The notes beneath the pieces are model-generated. The model ran no database searches, was not told where the DNA came from, and saw nothing but the letters and a program-made list of their open reading frames with translations. DNA of 64,000 nucleotides from Luteimonas granuli (GTDB taxonomy: Bacteria; Pseudomonadota; Gammaproteobacteria; Xanthomonadales; Xanthomonadaceae), in contig NZ_CP042218.1 of the NCBI RefSeq assembly GCF_007795095.1, positions 1,426,001 through 1,490,000 of the forward strand, read 5' to 3'. Numbering within the stretch: the first letter of the stretch is position 1; each line of letters opens with the position of its first letter. The position numbers and the translations under genes were made by a program. Positions 1-9,171 of this stretch are shown piece after piece.

Positions 1-27
1 TTTTTTCGTGAGTGCGCGATGCGCCGC

Positions 28-1368
28 TCAGAAGCGGTACTGCGCCGCGATGCCGAACAGGTTGGCGTCGCCGTCGTACGGCCCGGCGATGGTGCTGCCG
101 CCGCTGGACACGCGGACCTTCGGATCCTTCGGCTTCAGGTGCATGAAGGCGAAGTCCACGTCGAACGCTTCGCTGACCTTCCAGGTGGCGCCGATCGAGT
201 ACCAGTTGCGATCGTCGTCCGGCAGGCGCGGCGTGCGGTGGGCCAGGCTGGTCGGGGTCTCGTCGAGCGCCACGCCGCCGCGGAGCGTCCAGGCTTCGTT
301 GAGCGCGTACTCGGCACCCAGCGACACGAAGTCGGTGTCGGACCACTCGAAGGGCTCGACCGAATCCGGATCCGGGTTGTCGAACTGGACCCGCACTTCC
401 CGCAGCGACGACCAGCCGGTCCTGGTCCAGTTGGCCATCATCGCGAAACGGTCGGTGAAGTCGTAGCGCGCCACGAGGGCGGTGGTCGACGGGGTGGTGA
501 GCTTCGCGCTGGCGCCGCCGTTCTGGAACAACTGCGCGGTCATCGGGCTGCTGTTGAACACCGTGCGCACGTCGCCCGGCACCTCCCAGGTGGCGGTGCC
601 GCGCAGCTCGTAGTCGATCTCGGACTGGTAGCTGACGCCCAGCGAGAAGCGGTCGGTCGGGCGGAGGGCGATGCCCGCGATCCAGCCGAAGCCGGTGTCG
701 TCGCCCTCGATCTCGGCATGGCCGTCACGGGCCTGCGGGACCGCGAAGGGCAGCGGGCGGGTCGCCGGGTTGGCGAACAGCAGGGTGCCGAAGTCCACGG
801 ACTTGGACAGGGTCACGTCGGCCTTGGAGTACACGGCGCCGAGGCCGACCGAGACGTGGTCGCCGAGGTCGAGGGCCGCGGACAGCGTCAGGTTCACGAT
901 CTTGACGTCGGAGGTGTCGGCGAAATAGCGGCCCTGCCAGTCGCGGTCGTACTCGGTCTTCAGGCCGAAGGGCGCGCTGACCATGGCGCCCAGCGCCACG
1001 CCGTTGTCGAGCTTGTGGATGACCGAGAACGCGGGGATCGGGGTGACGTCGCCGGCGTCGCCGCCATTGCCACCGGTGAGCGGGCGGCCGAGCACGTCGG
1101 TGCCGCTGCCTTCGAACTCGTAGCTCAGGTCGATGACCGAGAGGTCGGCCTGGACGGTGGTTCCTTCGAAGCGGGCCATCGAGGCCGGGTTGTTGACCAC
1201 GACCGCGGCGTCGCCTTCGTTGACGCCGGAACCGGCGAACGCGGCGCCGAGGCCCTTGACGCTGTTTTCCTTGAGCTGGAAGCCCGACGCATGGGCCGGG
1301 GCGAGGGCCAGGGCGCCGGCGATGCCGAGCGCGAGGGCCGAAGCCTGGACATGGGGGGAGATACGCAT
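28..1368 (-). CDS. FadL/OmpP1-type outer membrane transport protein
   Basis: Predicted 446-aa outer membrane beta-barrel of the FadL family, which takes up long-chain fatty acids or other hydrophobic compounds. Residues 1-27 form a signal peptide ending AHA, and the mature protein begins SGFQLKENSVKGLGAAFAG, the typical FadL N-terminal hatch, followed by the family NPA motif (VVNNPASMARF). The chain ends in an aromatic residue (AAQYRF), as expected for BAM-dependent insertion. I chose the ATG at 1368 because AGGAG lies about 9 nt upstream and the signal peptide starts there; a longer open frame to 1479 lacks such features. The substrate cannot be told from sequence. It could supply fatty acids to the olefin (ole) genes elsewhere in the window, but that is only a guess. 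Confidence 0.9.
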   Translation of the reverse strand: MRISPHVQASALALGIAGALALAPAHASGFQLKENSVKGLGAAFAGSGVNEGDAAVVVNNPASMARFEGTTVQADLSVIDLSYEFEGSGTDVLGRPLTGGNGGDAGDVTPIPAFSVIHKLDNGVALGAMVSAPFGLKTEYDRDWQGRYFADTSDVKIVNLTLSAALDLGDHVSVGLGAVYSKADVTLSKSVDFGTLLFANPATRPLPFAVPQARDGHAEIEGDDTGFGWIAGIALRPTDRFSLGVSYQSEIDYELRGTATWEVPGDVRTVFNSSPMTAQLFQNGGASAKLTTPSTTALVARYDFTDRFAMMANWTRTGWSSLREVRVQFDNPDPDSVEPFEWSDTDFVSLGAEYALNEAWTLRGGVALDETPTSLAHRTPRLPDDDRNWYSIGATWKVSEAFDVDFAFMHLKPKDPKVRVSSGGSTIAGPYDGDANLFGIAAQYRF

Positions 1369-1568
1369 TCTGGACACTCCTGACAGGTGACTTGCTGGGG
1401 CGCGCCCGCGGCAACCGGGCGATGTGTCCCGCCCTGGGTACCTGCCGGAAGACCCCTCCCGACCGTGGCGCCGGCGCACTATACCGTGGCGGATGGGAGG
1501 GCGGAGGCATCCCCGGCCCAGGCGGGCCGGTTATCTTGGCGCGACCCCTGGCCGGCGACCCGCGATCC

Positions 1569-2264
1569 ATGTTCGTCTCCATCCCCACGCGTTCGATTCC
1601 CACCCTCCGCTGGGCCACGCCGCTGCTGTGTGCGGTCCTGTGGGTGGTCCATCTCTGGGCCAGCACCCGGCCCGAGGCCGTGGAGCAGGCGCTGATGGCG
1701 CGCTGGGGCGCGCTGACCGGCGGGCTGCTGGGGCCGCAGGGCCCGATGGCCTCCTGGGCCGACGGTGAGCGCGGCCTGCGCCTGCTCACGGCGCTGTTCG
1801 TGCATGCCGACTGGGCGCATCTGCTCGGCAACCTGGTGTTCCTGCTGATCTTCGGGTTGCCGGCCGAGCGGGTGATGGGGCCCTGGCGCCTGCTGGTGCT
1901 GTTCCTGGTCGGAGGCACGGTCGCCAATCTGGCCACGGTGATGGTGATCGATACTCCGGATCGCCTGGTGATCGGTGCCAGCGGCGCGGTCTCGGCGGTG
2001 ATCGGCACCTATCTCGCCCTGTTTCCGCGCGCGCATCTGGGCGTGGTCCTGCCCCTGGGCCTGTTCCTGGAGTTCGTGCGTGCGCCGGCGTCGCTGCTGA
2101 TCGGGATCTGGGCCGCGCTGCAGATCGTGTTCGCCTACATCGGCCCGGCCTTCGGCGCAGTGGCCTGGTCGGCGCACATCTCCGGCTTCGCCTTCGGCGT
2201 CGCGTTCGCCCTGGTCTCGCGACGCGGCATCGCGCGCCGCCTGCGGCGCAGGAAGGGTTACTGA
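1569..2264 (+). CDS. Rhomboid family intramembrane serine protease
   Basis: Predicted 231-aa polytopic inner membrane protease that cleaves transmembrane segments of other proteins. The rhomboid signatures are present: HLLGN (His84, Asn88) in the oxyanion helix, GASGAVSAVIG with the nucleophile Ser138, and the catalytic His203 in WSAHISGFAFG. There are about six hydrophobic segments and a basic C-terminus (RRLRRRKGY). The start at 1569 places the first membrane helix near residue 17. It is convergent with the S41 protease gene and the two stop codons overlap by 7 bp. Substrate unknown. Confidence 0.9.
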   Translation: MFVSIPTRSIPTLRWATPLLCAVLWVVHLWASTRPEAVEQALMARWGALTGGLLGPQGPMASWADGERGLRLLTALFVHADWAHLLGNLVFLLIFGLPAERVMGPWRLLVLFLVGGTVANLATVMVIDTPDRLVIGASGAVSAVIGTYLALFPRAHLGVVLPLGLFLEFVRAPASLLIGIWAALQIVFAYIGPAFGAVAWSAHISGFAFGVAFALVSRRGIARRLRRRKGY

Positions 2265-3622
2265 CCCGCGGGCCGATCTCCGGCGGCCGGGGCTTCCGGA
2301 GCCTCGGGCGGCGGCGCACAGGCACCGCCGGAAACGAGCCGGCGCAGCGCGGCCAGCGCCTGCGCGACCGGCTTCTCGCCGCCGAGTACCTGTCCGGGCT
2401 GGCCGTCCTCATGCCCGTCCGCGGCGAGATGGCCCGGAAGCGCGGCCTCGGCGAATCCGCCGTTCGCCGCTCCGCCCTCGAGCACCAGGTCGGGCTCGAT
2501 GCCGCGGGCCTGGATGGAGGTGCCGTCGGGCGTGTAGTACCGCGCGGTGGTGAGCTTGACGGCGTCGCCGTTGTCCAGTGGCAGCACCGTCTGCACCGAG
2601 CCCTTGCCGAAGGTGCGGCTGCCGACCACGCAGGCGCGGCGGTTGTCGCGCAGTGCGCCGGCCAGGACTTCGGAGGCACTGGCCGACCCCGCGTCCACGA
2701 GCACCACGACCGGCCGCCCGCGCATGCGGTCGCCGGGAGTGGCGCTGAACGACGTGTCGCCGATCCGGATGCGGCCACGGGTACTGACGATGCCCCCGCT
2801 GTCCAGCAGGTCGTCGGCGATCTGCACGGCCGAAGTCAGCAGCCCGCCGGGATTGCTGCGCAGGTCGATCATCAGCCCGCGCAGCCCGTCGCCGCCGGCC
2901 TCGCGATGGAGGCGGTCGACGGTGGCGGCGAAATCGCTGGCGGTGTCGGCCTGGAAGCCGGCGATCCGCACCTGGCCCAGGCCCGGCTCCCGGATGCTGC
3001 CGCGCACGCTGGGGGTACGGATCACCGCGCGCGCGACGCGCAGTTCCAGCGGCGCGGCCTCCCCCTCGCGCACGACGGTGACGGCGACCTCGGTGCCCGG
3101 CGGTCCGCGCAGCGGCCCACGGCCCTCATGGCTGGCCGGGGTCAGCGTCTCGCCGTCGACGGCCACGATCACGTCGCCCGCGCGGATCCCGGCGCGCTGC
3201 GCCGGGCTGTCGTCCATCGGCGCGATCACGCGCATGCTCCCGTCCGGCAACGGCATCACCTCGACGCCGATGCCCTCGTAGGCGCCCGCGGTGCCCTCTT
3301 CGAAGGCCTCCGCGTCGCTGCGCTGGAGATAGGCGCTGTGCGGGTCGAGGTCGAGCAACAGGCCGCGGATCGCCCGCTGCATCAGGTCGTGGTCGCCGAC
3401 CTCGTCCACATAGCCGGCGCGCACGGCATTGAACACCAGCACGAAACGGCTGATCTCCTCCAGCGGCACGGCGCTGGAGGCATCTGTTTCCGCGTCCTGC
3501 CCCTCCGGCGGCGCGGGCTGCGTCGAGGCCGGAGGCTCCTGCGCCGTAGCCGGAGGCTCCTGCGCCGCGGCAGGCAGGGCCAGCAGGCTGGCGAGGGCGA
3601 GCGTCAACAGGGGGGCGCGCAT
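2258..3622 (-). CDS. ctpA: S41 family carboxyl-terminal processing protease
   Basis: Predicted 454-aa periplasmic serine protease. Residues 1-20 are a signal peptide, followed by a low-complexity linker with a repeated PPATAQEPP-like segment. A PDZ domain follows (about 115-200; GIGVEVMPLPDGSMRVIAPM). The protease core carries Ser315 in AGSASASEVLAGAL and Lys340 in FGKGSVQ, the Ser-Lys dyad of the CtpA/Tsp family. It lies directly downstream of envC and gpmI on the same strand, the usual gammaproteobacterial order. In that order, Ctp proteases act on periplasmic factors including murein hydrolases, which makes co-function with EnvC likely. The 5' end overlaps no other gene and the start has a good signal peptide. 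Confidence 0.93.
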   Translation of the reverse strand: MRAPLLTLALASLLALPAAAQEPPATAQEPPASTQPAPPEGQDAETDASSAVPLEEISRFVLVFNAVRAGYVDEVGDHDLMQRAIRGLLLDLDPHSAYLQRSDAEAFEEGTAGAYEGIGVEVMPLPDGSMRVIAPMDDSPAQRAGIRAGDVIVAVDGETLTPASHEGRGPLRGPPGTEVAVTVVREGEAAPLELRVARAVIRTPSVRGSIREPGLGQVRIAGFQADTASDFAATVDRLHREAGGDGLRGLMIDLRSNPGGLLTSAVQIADDLLDSGGIVSTRGRIRIGDTSFSATPGDRMRGRPVVVLVDAGSASASEVLAGALRDNRRACVVGSRTFGKGSVQTVLPLDNGDAVKLTTARYYTPDGTSIQARGIEPDLVLEGGAANGGFAEAALPGHLAADGHEDGQPGQVLGGEKPVAQALAALRRLVSGGACAPPPEAPEAPAAGDRPAGQ

Positions 3623-3706
3623 GCGGTGGCTCCGGGAAGTCGGCGAGTGGCGGCGCTTTCGCGCGCGGGGCTCCGTGATTATGCCGGCCGCGACGTCGGG
3701 CGCCGG

Positions 3707-4969
3707 TCAGCGCTTCTGCAGCCAGGCATCCGGATCGATCGGCTTGCCGTCGCGCCGCAGCTCGAAGTACAGCGCCGCCTGCCCCTGGCCGCCCGAGGTG
3801 CCGACGGTGGACACCGCGTCGCCGCGGCGGACGCGGTCGCCCGGCCCTTTGAGCAGGCTGTCGTTGTGGGCGTACAGGCTCATGTAGCCGTTGCCGTGGT
3901 CGATGATCAGGATCAGCCCGTAGCCGGTCATCCACTCCGCGAACACGACCGTGCCTTCGGCCACCGCGCTCACGGGCGTGCCGGCCGCGGCGGCGACCAG
4001 CACCCCGGAGCTGCGGCGGCCGTCGGGCATGCGCGCGCCGTAGCCGGCCAGCAGATTGCCGGCCAGCGGCCAGGACAGTCCGCCCACTTGCGCCGGCGCG
4101 GTGCGCGCCACGGCGACCTTCGGGGCGTCCGGCACCGGGCTGCCGGCACGCGCGGCGGCGCCGTCGGCCGGCGGGCCGGCGGCGGACCTTGCCGCGGCGG
4201 CGCGGCGCGCGGTCTCGGCCTTGCGCTCGGCTTCGGCCCGGCGCGCAGCCTCGCGCAGGCGCGCGAGCAGGCTCTCGAGCGATTTCGCGTCGGCGCCCAG
4301 CGCCTTTTCGCGGGCGCTGCGATCCTCGTAGCGCGCAGCGAGCGCGGCCACCGCCTTCGCCCGTTCGCGGCGTTCGCGGTCGAGCGATGCCGCCAGCGCG
4401 CGCTGGCGCTCGCCGGCCGCGGCGAGGGCCTCGCGCTCGGCGGCGATACCGCGCTCCAGCTCTTCCAGCCCGGCCAGTTCCGCCGTCAGCTCGGCGATGC
4501 GCGCGCTGTGCCCCCGCTGCAGGTAGCCGTGGTAGGCGAGGCTGCGGTTGGCGCTGGCGACGTCGTCCTGCGCCAGCAGCAGCTTCAGCGGCGCGGCGCC
4601 GCCGACGCTGTAGGCCGCGCGCAGCAGCGTCGCCAGCTCGGCACGCTGCACGGCCAGGCGCCCGGCCAACGCGTCGCGGCGCGCCTCCAGCGCCGTCAGG
4701 TCCTCCTGCTTGCGGACAAGCGCTGCTTCGGTGTCCGCCAGCTCCCGCGCATTGCGGGCGACCCGCTCATCGGCCTCGCGCAGCGCGCGGCTGGCGCCGC
4801 CACGCTGGCCCTCGATGCGGCGCCGCTCGCGGCCGACCTCGGTGAGTTCGCGCTTGACCTTCTCCAGCCTGCGCTGTGCGTCGCGGCTCTCCTGGGCGGA
4901 AAGGGGCGCGGCCGGGGCCGCGAGCAGCAGCGCGAACAGCAGCGCCGGCAGCGCGGCCGCCCGCCTCAC
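3707..4969 (-). CDS. envC: EnvC-type murein hydrolase activator (M23-like, coiled coil)
   Basis: Predicted 420-aa secreted protein that activates septal amidases (AmiA/B type) during cell separation. After a signal peptide (RRAAALPALLFALLLAAPAAPLSAQ) there is a long coiled coil (about 25-240, rich in R/E/A heptads such as RLEKVKRELTEVGRERRRIEGQ). The C-terminus is a LytM/M23 domain (GTPVSAVAEGTVVFAEWMTGYGLILIIDHGNGYMSLYAHN). The usual first zinc-ligand segment reads GARMPDGRRSSGVLV rather than HxGxD, so the domain should be catalytically dead, as in known EnvC proteins. The best start is GTG at 4969, whose GTGA overlaps the gpmI stop, implying translational coupling. Upstream in-frame codons lie inside gpmI and look like shadow coding. 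Confidence 0.9.
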   Translation of the reverse strand: MRRAAALPALLFALLLAAPAAPLSAQESRDAQRRLEKVKRELTEVGRERRRIEGQRGGASRALREADERVARNARELADTEAALVRKQEDLTALEARRDALAGRLAVQRAELATLLRAAYSVGGAAPLKLLLAQDDVASANRSLAYHGYLQRGHSARIAELTAELAGLEELERGIAAEREALAAAGERQRALAASLDRERRERAKAVAALAARYEDRSAREKALGADAKSLESLLARLREAARRAEAERKAETARRAAAARSAAGPPADGAAARAGSPVPDAPKVAVARTAPAQVGGLSWPLAGNLLAGYGARMPDGRRSSGVLVAAAAGTPVSAVAEGTVVFAEWMTGYGLILIIDHGNGYMSLYAHNDSLLKGPGDRVRRGDAVSTVGTSGGQGQAALYFELRRDGKPIDPDAWLQKR

Positions 4970-6543
4970 GCCAGCAGGCTGCGGCCGGTCATCTCCGCCG
5001 GCTTCGGCACGCCCAGCAGGTCCAGCATCGTCGGCGCGAGGTCGCGCAACGCCCCGCCTTCCCGCAGCCGGGCCTCGTGGCGTCCGCCGACGTAGACCAG
5101 GTCGACGGGTCCGACCGTATGCGAGGTGTGCGGCTCGCCGGTCTCCGGGTCGCGCATCATCTCCACGTTGCCGTGGTCGGCGGTGACCAGCAGCTCCCCG
5201 CCCTGTGCGAGGACCGCGGCGACGACCTCGCCCAGCGCCCTGTCCACGGCCTCGACCGCTTTGATCGCGGCCTGCAGGTCGCCGGAGTGGCCGACCATGT
5301 CGGGATTGGCGTAGTTGCACACGACGACGTCGAAGCGGCCGGACCCGATCGCGGCCACCAGTTTCTCCGTCACCTCGGGGCAGCTCATTTCCGGCTGCAG
5401 GTCGTAGGTGGCGACCTGCGGACTGGGCACGAGGATGCGCTCCTCTCCCGGGAACGGGGTTTCGCGGCCGCCGTTGAAGAAGAAGGTGACGTGGGCGTAC
5501 TTCTCGGTCTCGGCGATGCGCAGCTGGGACAGGCCGTTCGCGCCCAGCACTTCGCCGAACGTGTTGCGCAGGTCGTCGGGCGGGAAGGCAAGCGGCGCCG
5601 GGAGCATGGCGTCGTATTCGGTCAGGCAGGTGAAGCGCGACAGCGCCGGGCGGCGCGCCTCGAAGCCGTCGAAGCCGGGCGCCACGAAGGCCGCGCTGAG
5701 CTGGCGGGCACGGTCGGCGCGGAAATTCATGAACACCACCGCGTCGCCGTCGCGCATGGGCGTGGTGCCCTCGATGATGGTGGGCGCGACGAACTCGTCG
5801 TTCTCGTTGCGCGCGTAGGCGGCCTCGAGCGCGGCGATGGCGCTTGGCGCCCGGTGCGGTGACTGCGCCTCGACGATCGCGTCCCAGGCGCGCCGCACGC
5901 GCTCCCAGCGCCGGTCGCGGTCCATGGCGTAGTAGCGGCCGCTGACGCTGGCGACACGGGCGTTGCCGGCCGCGGCGCAGGCTGCTTCCAGCGCGCGCAG
6001 GCTGGGCGCGGCCGAACGCGGCGGCATGTCGCGGCCGTCGGTGAAGGCATGCACGGCCACCCGCGCGACGCCCTCGCGCCTGGCCAGCTCCAGCATCGCG
6101 AACAGGTGCGCCTCGTGGCTGTGCACGCCGCCGGGCGACAGCAGGCCCATCAGGTGCAGGGTGCCGCCGGAGGCGTTCGCGGCGGCGCAGGCCGCGCGAA
6201 GCGCGTCGTTGGCGAAGAAACCGCCGTCGGCGATCGCGGCGTCGATGCGGGTCAGGTCCTGGTAGACCACGCGCCCGGCGCCGATGTTCATGTGCCCGAC
6301 CTCGGAGTTGCCCATCTGTCCTTCGGGCAGGCCGACGTGGACACCCTCGGTGTGCACCAGCACGCTCGGGTGCTCGGCGACCAGGCGGCGCCAGTTGGGG
6401 ATCGCGGCGAGCGCGAGCGCGTTGTCGCGCGGATCGTCGCGGTGTCCCCAGCCGTCGAGGATCAGCAGCACCACCGGCTTCGGGCGGCGGACGGAGGCGG
6501 GTTCAGGCACGACGTTCGACCCAGTGACCTTGGACAGGTGCAT
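4966..6543 (-). CDS. gpmI: 2,3-bisphosphoglycerate-independent phosphoglycerate mutase
   Basis: Predicted 525-aa cytoplasmic glycolytic enzyme interconverting 3- and 2-phosphoglycerate through a phosphoserine intermediate and two Mn ions. It belongs to the alkaline phosphatase superfamily. Visible motifs are the metal-binding LLILDGWGHRDDPRDNALA (Asp30), the catalytic Ser80 in QMGNSEVGHMNIGAGR, DGRDMPPRS, RYYAMDRDRRW, NFRADRARQ, NYANPDMVGHSGDL and VTADHGNVEMM. The length is close to the family norm of about 510. The ATG at 6543 gives a roughly 22-residue leader before the conserved PVVLLILDG strand; a GTG at about residue 12 is an alternative start. It is the first gene of the gpmI-envC-ctpA unit. 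The divergent neighbour begins only 29 bp away. Confidence 0.95.
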   Translation of the reverse strand: MHLSKVTGSNVVPEPASVRRPKPVVLLILDGWGHRDDPRDNALALAAIPNWRRLVAEHPSVLVHTEGVHVGLPEGQMGNSEVGHMNIGAGRVVYQDLTRIDAAIADGGFFANDALRAACAAANASGGTLHLMGLLSPGGVHSHEAHLFAMLELARREGVARVAVHAFTDGRDMPPRSAAPSLRALEAACAAAGNARVASVSGRYYAMDRDRRWERVRRAWDAIVEAQSPHRAPSAIAALEAAYARNENDEFVAPTIIEGTTPMRDGDAVVFMNFRADRARQLSAAFVAPGFDGFEARRPALSRFTCLTEYDAMLPAPLAFPPDDLRNTFGEVLGANGLSQLRIAETEKYAHVTFFFNGGRETPFPGEERILVPSPQVATYDLQPEMSCPEVTEKLVAAIGSGRFDVVVCNYANPDMVGHSGDLQAAIKAVEAVDRALGEVVAAVLAQGGELLVTADHGNVEMMRDPETGEPHTSHTVGPVDLVYVGGRHEARLREGGALRDLAPTMLDLLGVPKPAEMTGRSLLA

Positions 6544-6572
6544 TGTAGCCCCGGCGCGCGCAGACTCGTTCC

Positions 6573-7274
6573 ATGGACAGCTCCCTCGCGACCCGCCTCG
6601 CTCTCCTGCTCGCCGCCACGCTCGCCACCGGTACCGCACTTGCCGCGGGAGACACCGCCGGGGACATCGAGCGCGTCAACGGCGCGATCACCGCCTCCGC
6701 CGGCACCGCGTACGGCCGCCTGGAAACCGTCAATGGCAGCATCACCCTCGAGGACGGTGCCCGCACCGGTCCGGCCGAGACCGTGAACGGCGGCATCCGC
6801 GCCGGCAACGATATCGCGAGCGGCGGCCTGTCCACGGTCAACGGCAGCATCCGCGTCGGTGAGCGGGCCCGGGTCGGCGGCGGCATCGAGACCGTGAACG
6901 GAAGCGTGCTGGTCCGGCGCGGCGGCGAGGTCGATGGCGACGTCAGCACCGTCAACGGCGCCATCGGGCTGATCGCCACGGTCGTGGCCGGCGACGTCGA
7001 AACCAGCAGCGGCGACGTCACCATCGGCGTCGACTCGCACGTGCGCGGCGCGCTGCGCGTGCACAAGCCGAACGCGAACTGGATGCCGATCCGGGTCAGC
7101 ACCCGCCGGCAGCGGATCGTCATCGGCCCCGGCGCTGCGGTCGACGGACCGCTGGAGTTCGAGCGCGAGGTCGTCCTGTATGTGCACGACACCGCGCGCA
7201 CCGGCCCGGTCACGGGCGCCGAGACCCTGCGCTATTCCACGCCCACCGCTCCGCCCCGCGGCGACAGCGACTGA
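6573..7274 (+). CDS. Secreted VNG-repeat beta-solenoid protein (bactofilin-/DUF4097-like)
   Basis: Predicted 233-aa exported protein of unknown function. A signal peptide (residues 1-25, ending ALAAG) is followed by an 18-19-residue repeat marked by VNG: Val at 35, 53, 71, 89, 108 and 127, with a degenerate SSG at 145. Each repeat reads roughly (E/S)TVNG(S/A/G)I followed by small and charged residues. This periodicity is what a right-handed beta-solenoid would show, similar in style to polymer-forming bactofilins and DUF4097-type proteins. The C-terminal third (HVRGALRVHKPNANW onward) lacks the repeat and ends in a proline/charged tail. It is transcribed away from gpmI with only 29 bp between the two starts. 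Role in the envelope is inferred from the signal peptide only. Confidence 0.75.
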   Translation: MDSSLATRLALLLAATLATGTALAAGDTAGDIERVNGAITASAGTAYGRLETVNGSITLEDGARTGPAETVNGGIRAGNDIASGGLSTVNGSIRVGERARVGGGIETVNGSVLVRRGGEVDGDVSTVNGAIGLIATVVAGDVETSSGDVTIGVDSHVRGALRVHKPNANWMPIRVSTRRQRIVIGPGAAVDGPLEFEREVVLYVHDTARTGPVTGAETLRYSTPTAPPRGDSD

Positions 7275-7341
7275 GCGCCGCGCCCCGGCGGGGCGCCGAA
7301 GGCATAGAATCGGGCGTTCCATCCACGCAGGACCCGAACGA

Positions 7342-9030
7342 ATGCGACCGATCCACCTCGTGCTCAGCCTCGCCGTGGCCACGGCGCTGGCCGCATGCGG
7401 CGGCGAGCCCACCACCGGCGCCGACGCCGGCCAGGCCCCCGCATCCACGCACAACTTCAGCCCCGAACTGAGCAAGGACGACTTCGCCGAAATGGTGAAG
7501 ACCCTGTCCTCCGATGATTTCGAGGGGCGCGCACCCGGCGCACCCGGCGGCGAGAAGACCGTCGAATACATCAAGGCCCAGTACGAACGCATCGGCCTCG
7601 AGCCCGGCGGCGACGATGGCACGTTCTTCCAGACCGTGCCGATGATCGAGACCACCGCCGACGAGTCCACCGTGCTGCGCGTGGACGTGGCCGGCAGCCC
7701 GCGCGAACTCGCCTTCGGCACCGACATGGTGATTGGCACCCGCACCGGCGAGAACGAGATCAGGGTGGCCGACAGCGGACTGGTCTTCGTCGGCTACGGC
7801 GTCGACGCACCCGAGCTGGGCTGGAACGACTACGAGGGCCTCGACGTCGAGGGCAAGACCGTGGTCATCCTGGTCAACGACCCCGGCTTCCATGCCAAGG
7901 ACGAGTCGCTGTTCGAAGGCAACCGGATGACCTACTACGGTCGCTGGACCTACAAGTTCGAGGAAGCCGCGCGCAAGGGCGCCGCCGCCGCGCTGATCAT
8001 CCACGACACCGCCGGCGCCGCCTACGGCTGGGACGTGGTCAAGAACTCCTGGTCGGGCCCGCAGTTCGACCTGCGCGCTTCGGACGATCCGGAACCGCGC
8101 CTGCCCGCGCAGGGCTGGCTGAGCGCCGAGGCCGCGAAGCAACTGTTCGCCGACGCCGGCCAGGACCTGGACGCGCTGTACGCCGCCGCCGGCAAGCGCG
8201 GCTTCAAGGCCGTCCCGCTGGACGCGACCGTGTCCTTCGATCTCGCCAGCACCACCCGCGAAGCCTCTTCGCGCAACGTGGTCGGCGTGCTGCGCGGCAG
8301 CGAGGCGCCGGACGAGGCCATCGTCTACATGGCCCACTGGGACCACCTCGGGAAGCACGAGGGCGAGGGCGACACGATCTACAACGGCGCCGTCGACAAC
8401 GCCACCGGCGTGGCCGGCATCATCGAGATCGCGGAAAAGTTCAAGGCCGACGGCCAGCCGAAGCGTTCGGTGGCCTTCGTCGCGGTGACGCTGGAGGAGT
8501 CGGGCCTGCTCGGTTCGAAGTACCAGGTGGCCCACCCGGCGTTCCCGCTGGAGAAGACGGTGGCCGTGGTCAACCTCGACGCCATGAGCGTGGCCGGCCC
8601 GTCGCGCGACATGGTCGTGGTCGGCCTGGGCAACTCCGAGCTCGAGGACGTGCTGAAGACGTACGCCGACGCGCAGCAGCGCACCCTGGTGCAGGAAGGC
8701 AACCCGGCGGGTGGCTTCTATTTCCGCTCCGACCACTTCAACTACGCCAAGGCCGGCGTGCCCGCGCTCTATGCCAAGGGCGGCGACGACCTGGTGCAGG
8801 GCGGGAAGGAAGCCGGCGCCGAATACGCGCGCCGCTACAACGAGGTCGCGTACCACAAGCCGGCCGACGAGTTCGACCCGTCCTGGAACCTGGATGGCGC
8901 GATCCAGGACCTGGAAGCGCTGTATGGCGTGGGCCGCACCCTGGCCGACGACGGCAGCTGGCCGACCTGGTACGAAGGCAATGCCTTCAAGGCCGCGCGC
9001 GACGCAATGCGCGCCGGCAGCGGCGGCTGA
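7342..9030 (+). CDS. M28 family zinc metallopeptidase with PA domain, lipoprotein
   Basis: Predicted 562-aa aminopeptidase-like enzyme. The N-terminus has a lipoprotein signal (SLAVATALAACGG, lipobox Cys at about residue 19), so it is probably anchored in a periplasmic leaflet or the outer membrane. A protease-associated insert occupies the first half (VFVGYGVDAPELGWNDYEGLDVEGKTVVILVNDPGF). The M28 core has the metal ligands in order: AHWDHLG (His/Asp), YNGAVDNATGVAG (bridging Asp), LEESGLLGS (Glu-Glu), NLDAM (Asp) and FYFRSDHFNYAKAGVPAL (His). It is probably involved in peptide scavenging; the physiological substrate is unknown. The start at 7342 is fixed by the lipobox and a GCAGGA Shine-Dalgarno-like stretch. 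It ends before a double hairpin. Confidence 0.9.
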   Translation: MRPIHLVLSLAVATALAACGGEPTTGADAGQAPASTHNFSPELSKDDFAEMVKTLSSDDFEGRAPGAPGGEKTVEYIKAQYERIGLEPGGDDGTFFQTVPMIETTADESTVLRVDVAGSPRELAFGTDMVIGTRTGENEIRVADSGLVFVGYGVDAPELGWNDYEGLDVEGKTVVILVNDPGFHAKDESLFEGNRMTYYGRWTYKFEEAARKGAAAALIIHDTAGAAYGWDVVKNSWSGPQFDLRASDDPEPRLPAQGWLSAEAAKQLFADAGQDLDALYAAAGKRGFKAVPLDATVSFDLASTTREASSRNVVGVLRGSEAPDEAIVYMAHWDHLGKHEGEGDTIYNGAVDNATGVAGIIEIAEKFKADGQPKRSVAFVAVTLEESGLLGSKYQVAHPAFPLEKTVAVVNLDAMSVAGPSRDMVVVGLGNSELEDVLKTYADAQQRTLVQEGNPAGGFYFRSDHFNYAKAGVPALYAKGGDDLVQGGKEAGAEYARRYNEVAYHKPADEFDPSWNLDGAIQDLEALYGVGRTLADDGSWPTWYEGNAFKAARDAMRAGSGG

Positions 9031-9039
9031 GACCGGCGG

Positions 9040-9109
9040 GACGCGGAGCCGGCAGGCCGGCTCCCGCGTCATGGCGGATACGAAGACGGCGCCCCGGGGC
9101 GCCGTCTTT
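9040..9109. terminator. Tandem hairpins, probable bidirectional terminator
   Basis: Two inverted repeats lie between the convergent M28 peptidase gene and tyrS. The first (9040-9070) pairs GACGCGG-AGCCGGC with GCCGGCT-CCCGCGTC around an AG loop, with one bulged base. The second (9083-9108) is a perfect 26-bp palindrome (AAGACGGCGCCCC and its complement), flanked by TTT on the plus strand and by matching A residues on the other side. It can therefore act as an intrinsic terminator in both directions. Confidence 0.75.
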
Positions 9110-9171
9110 GCTGATGCCGGTCGCATCCATGGCCGCGCGACCCGGCGCGGCCACCGCGAGGACCGTGCGAC

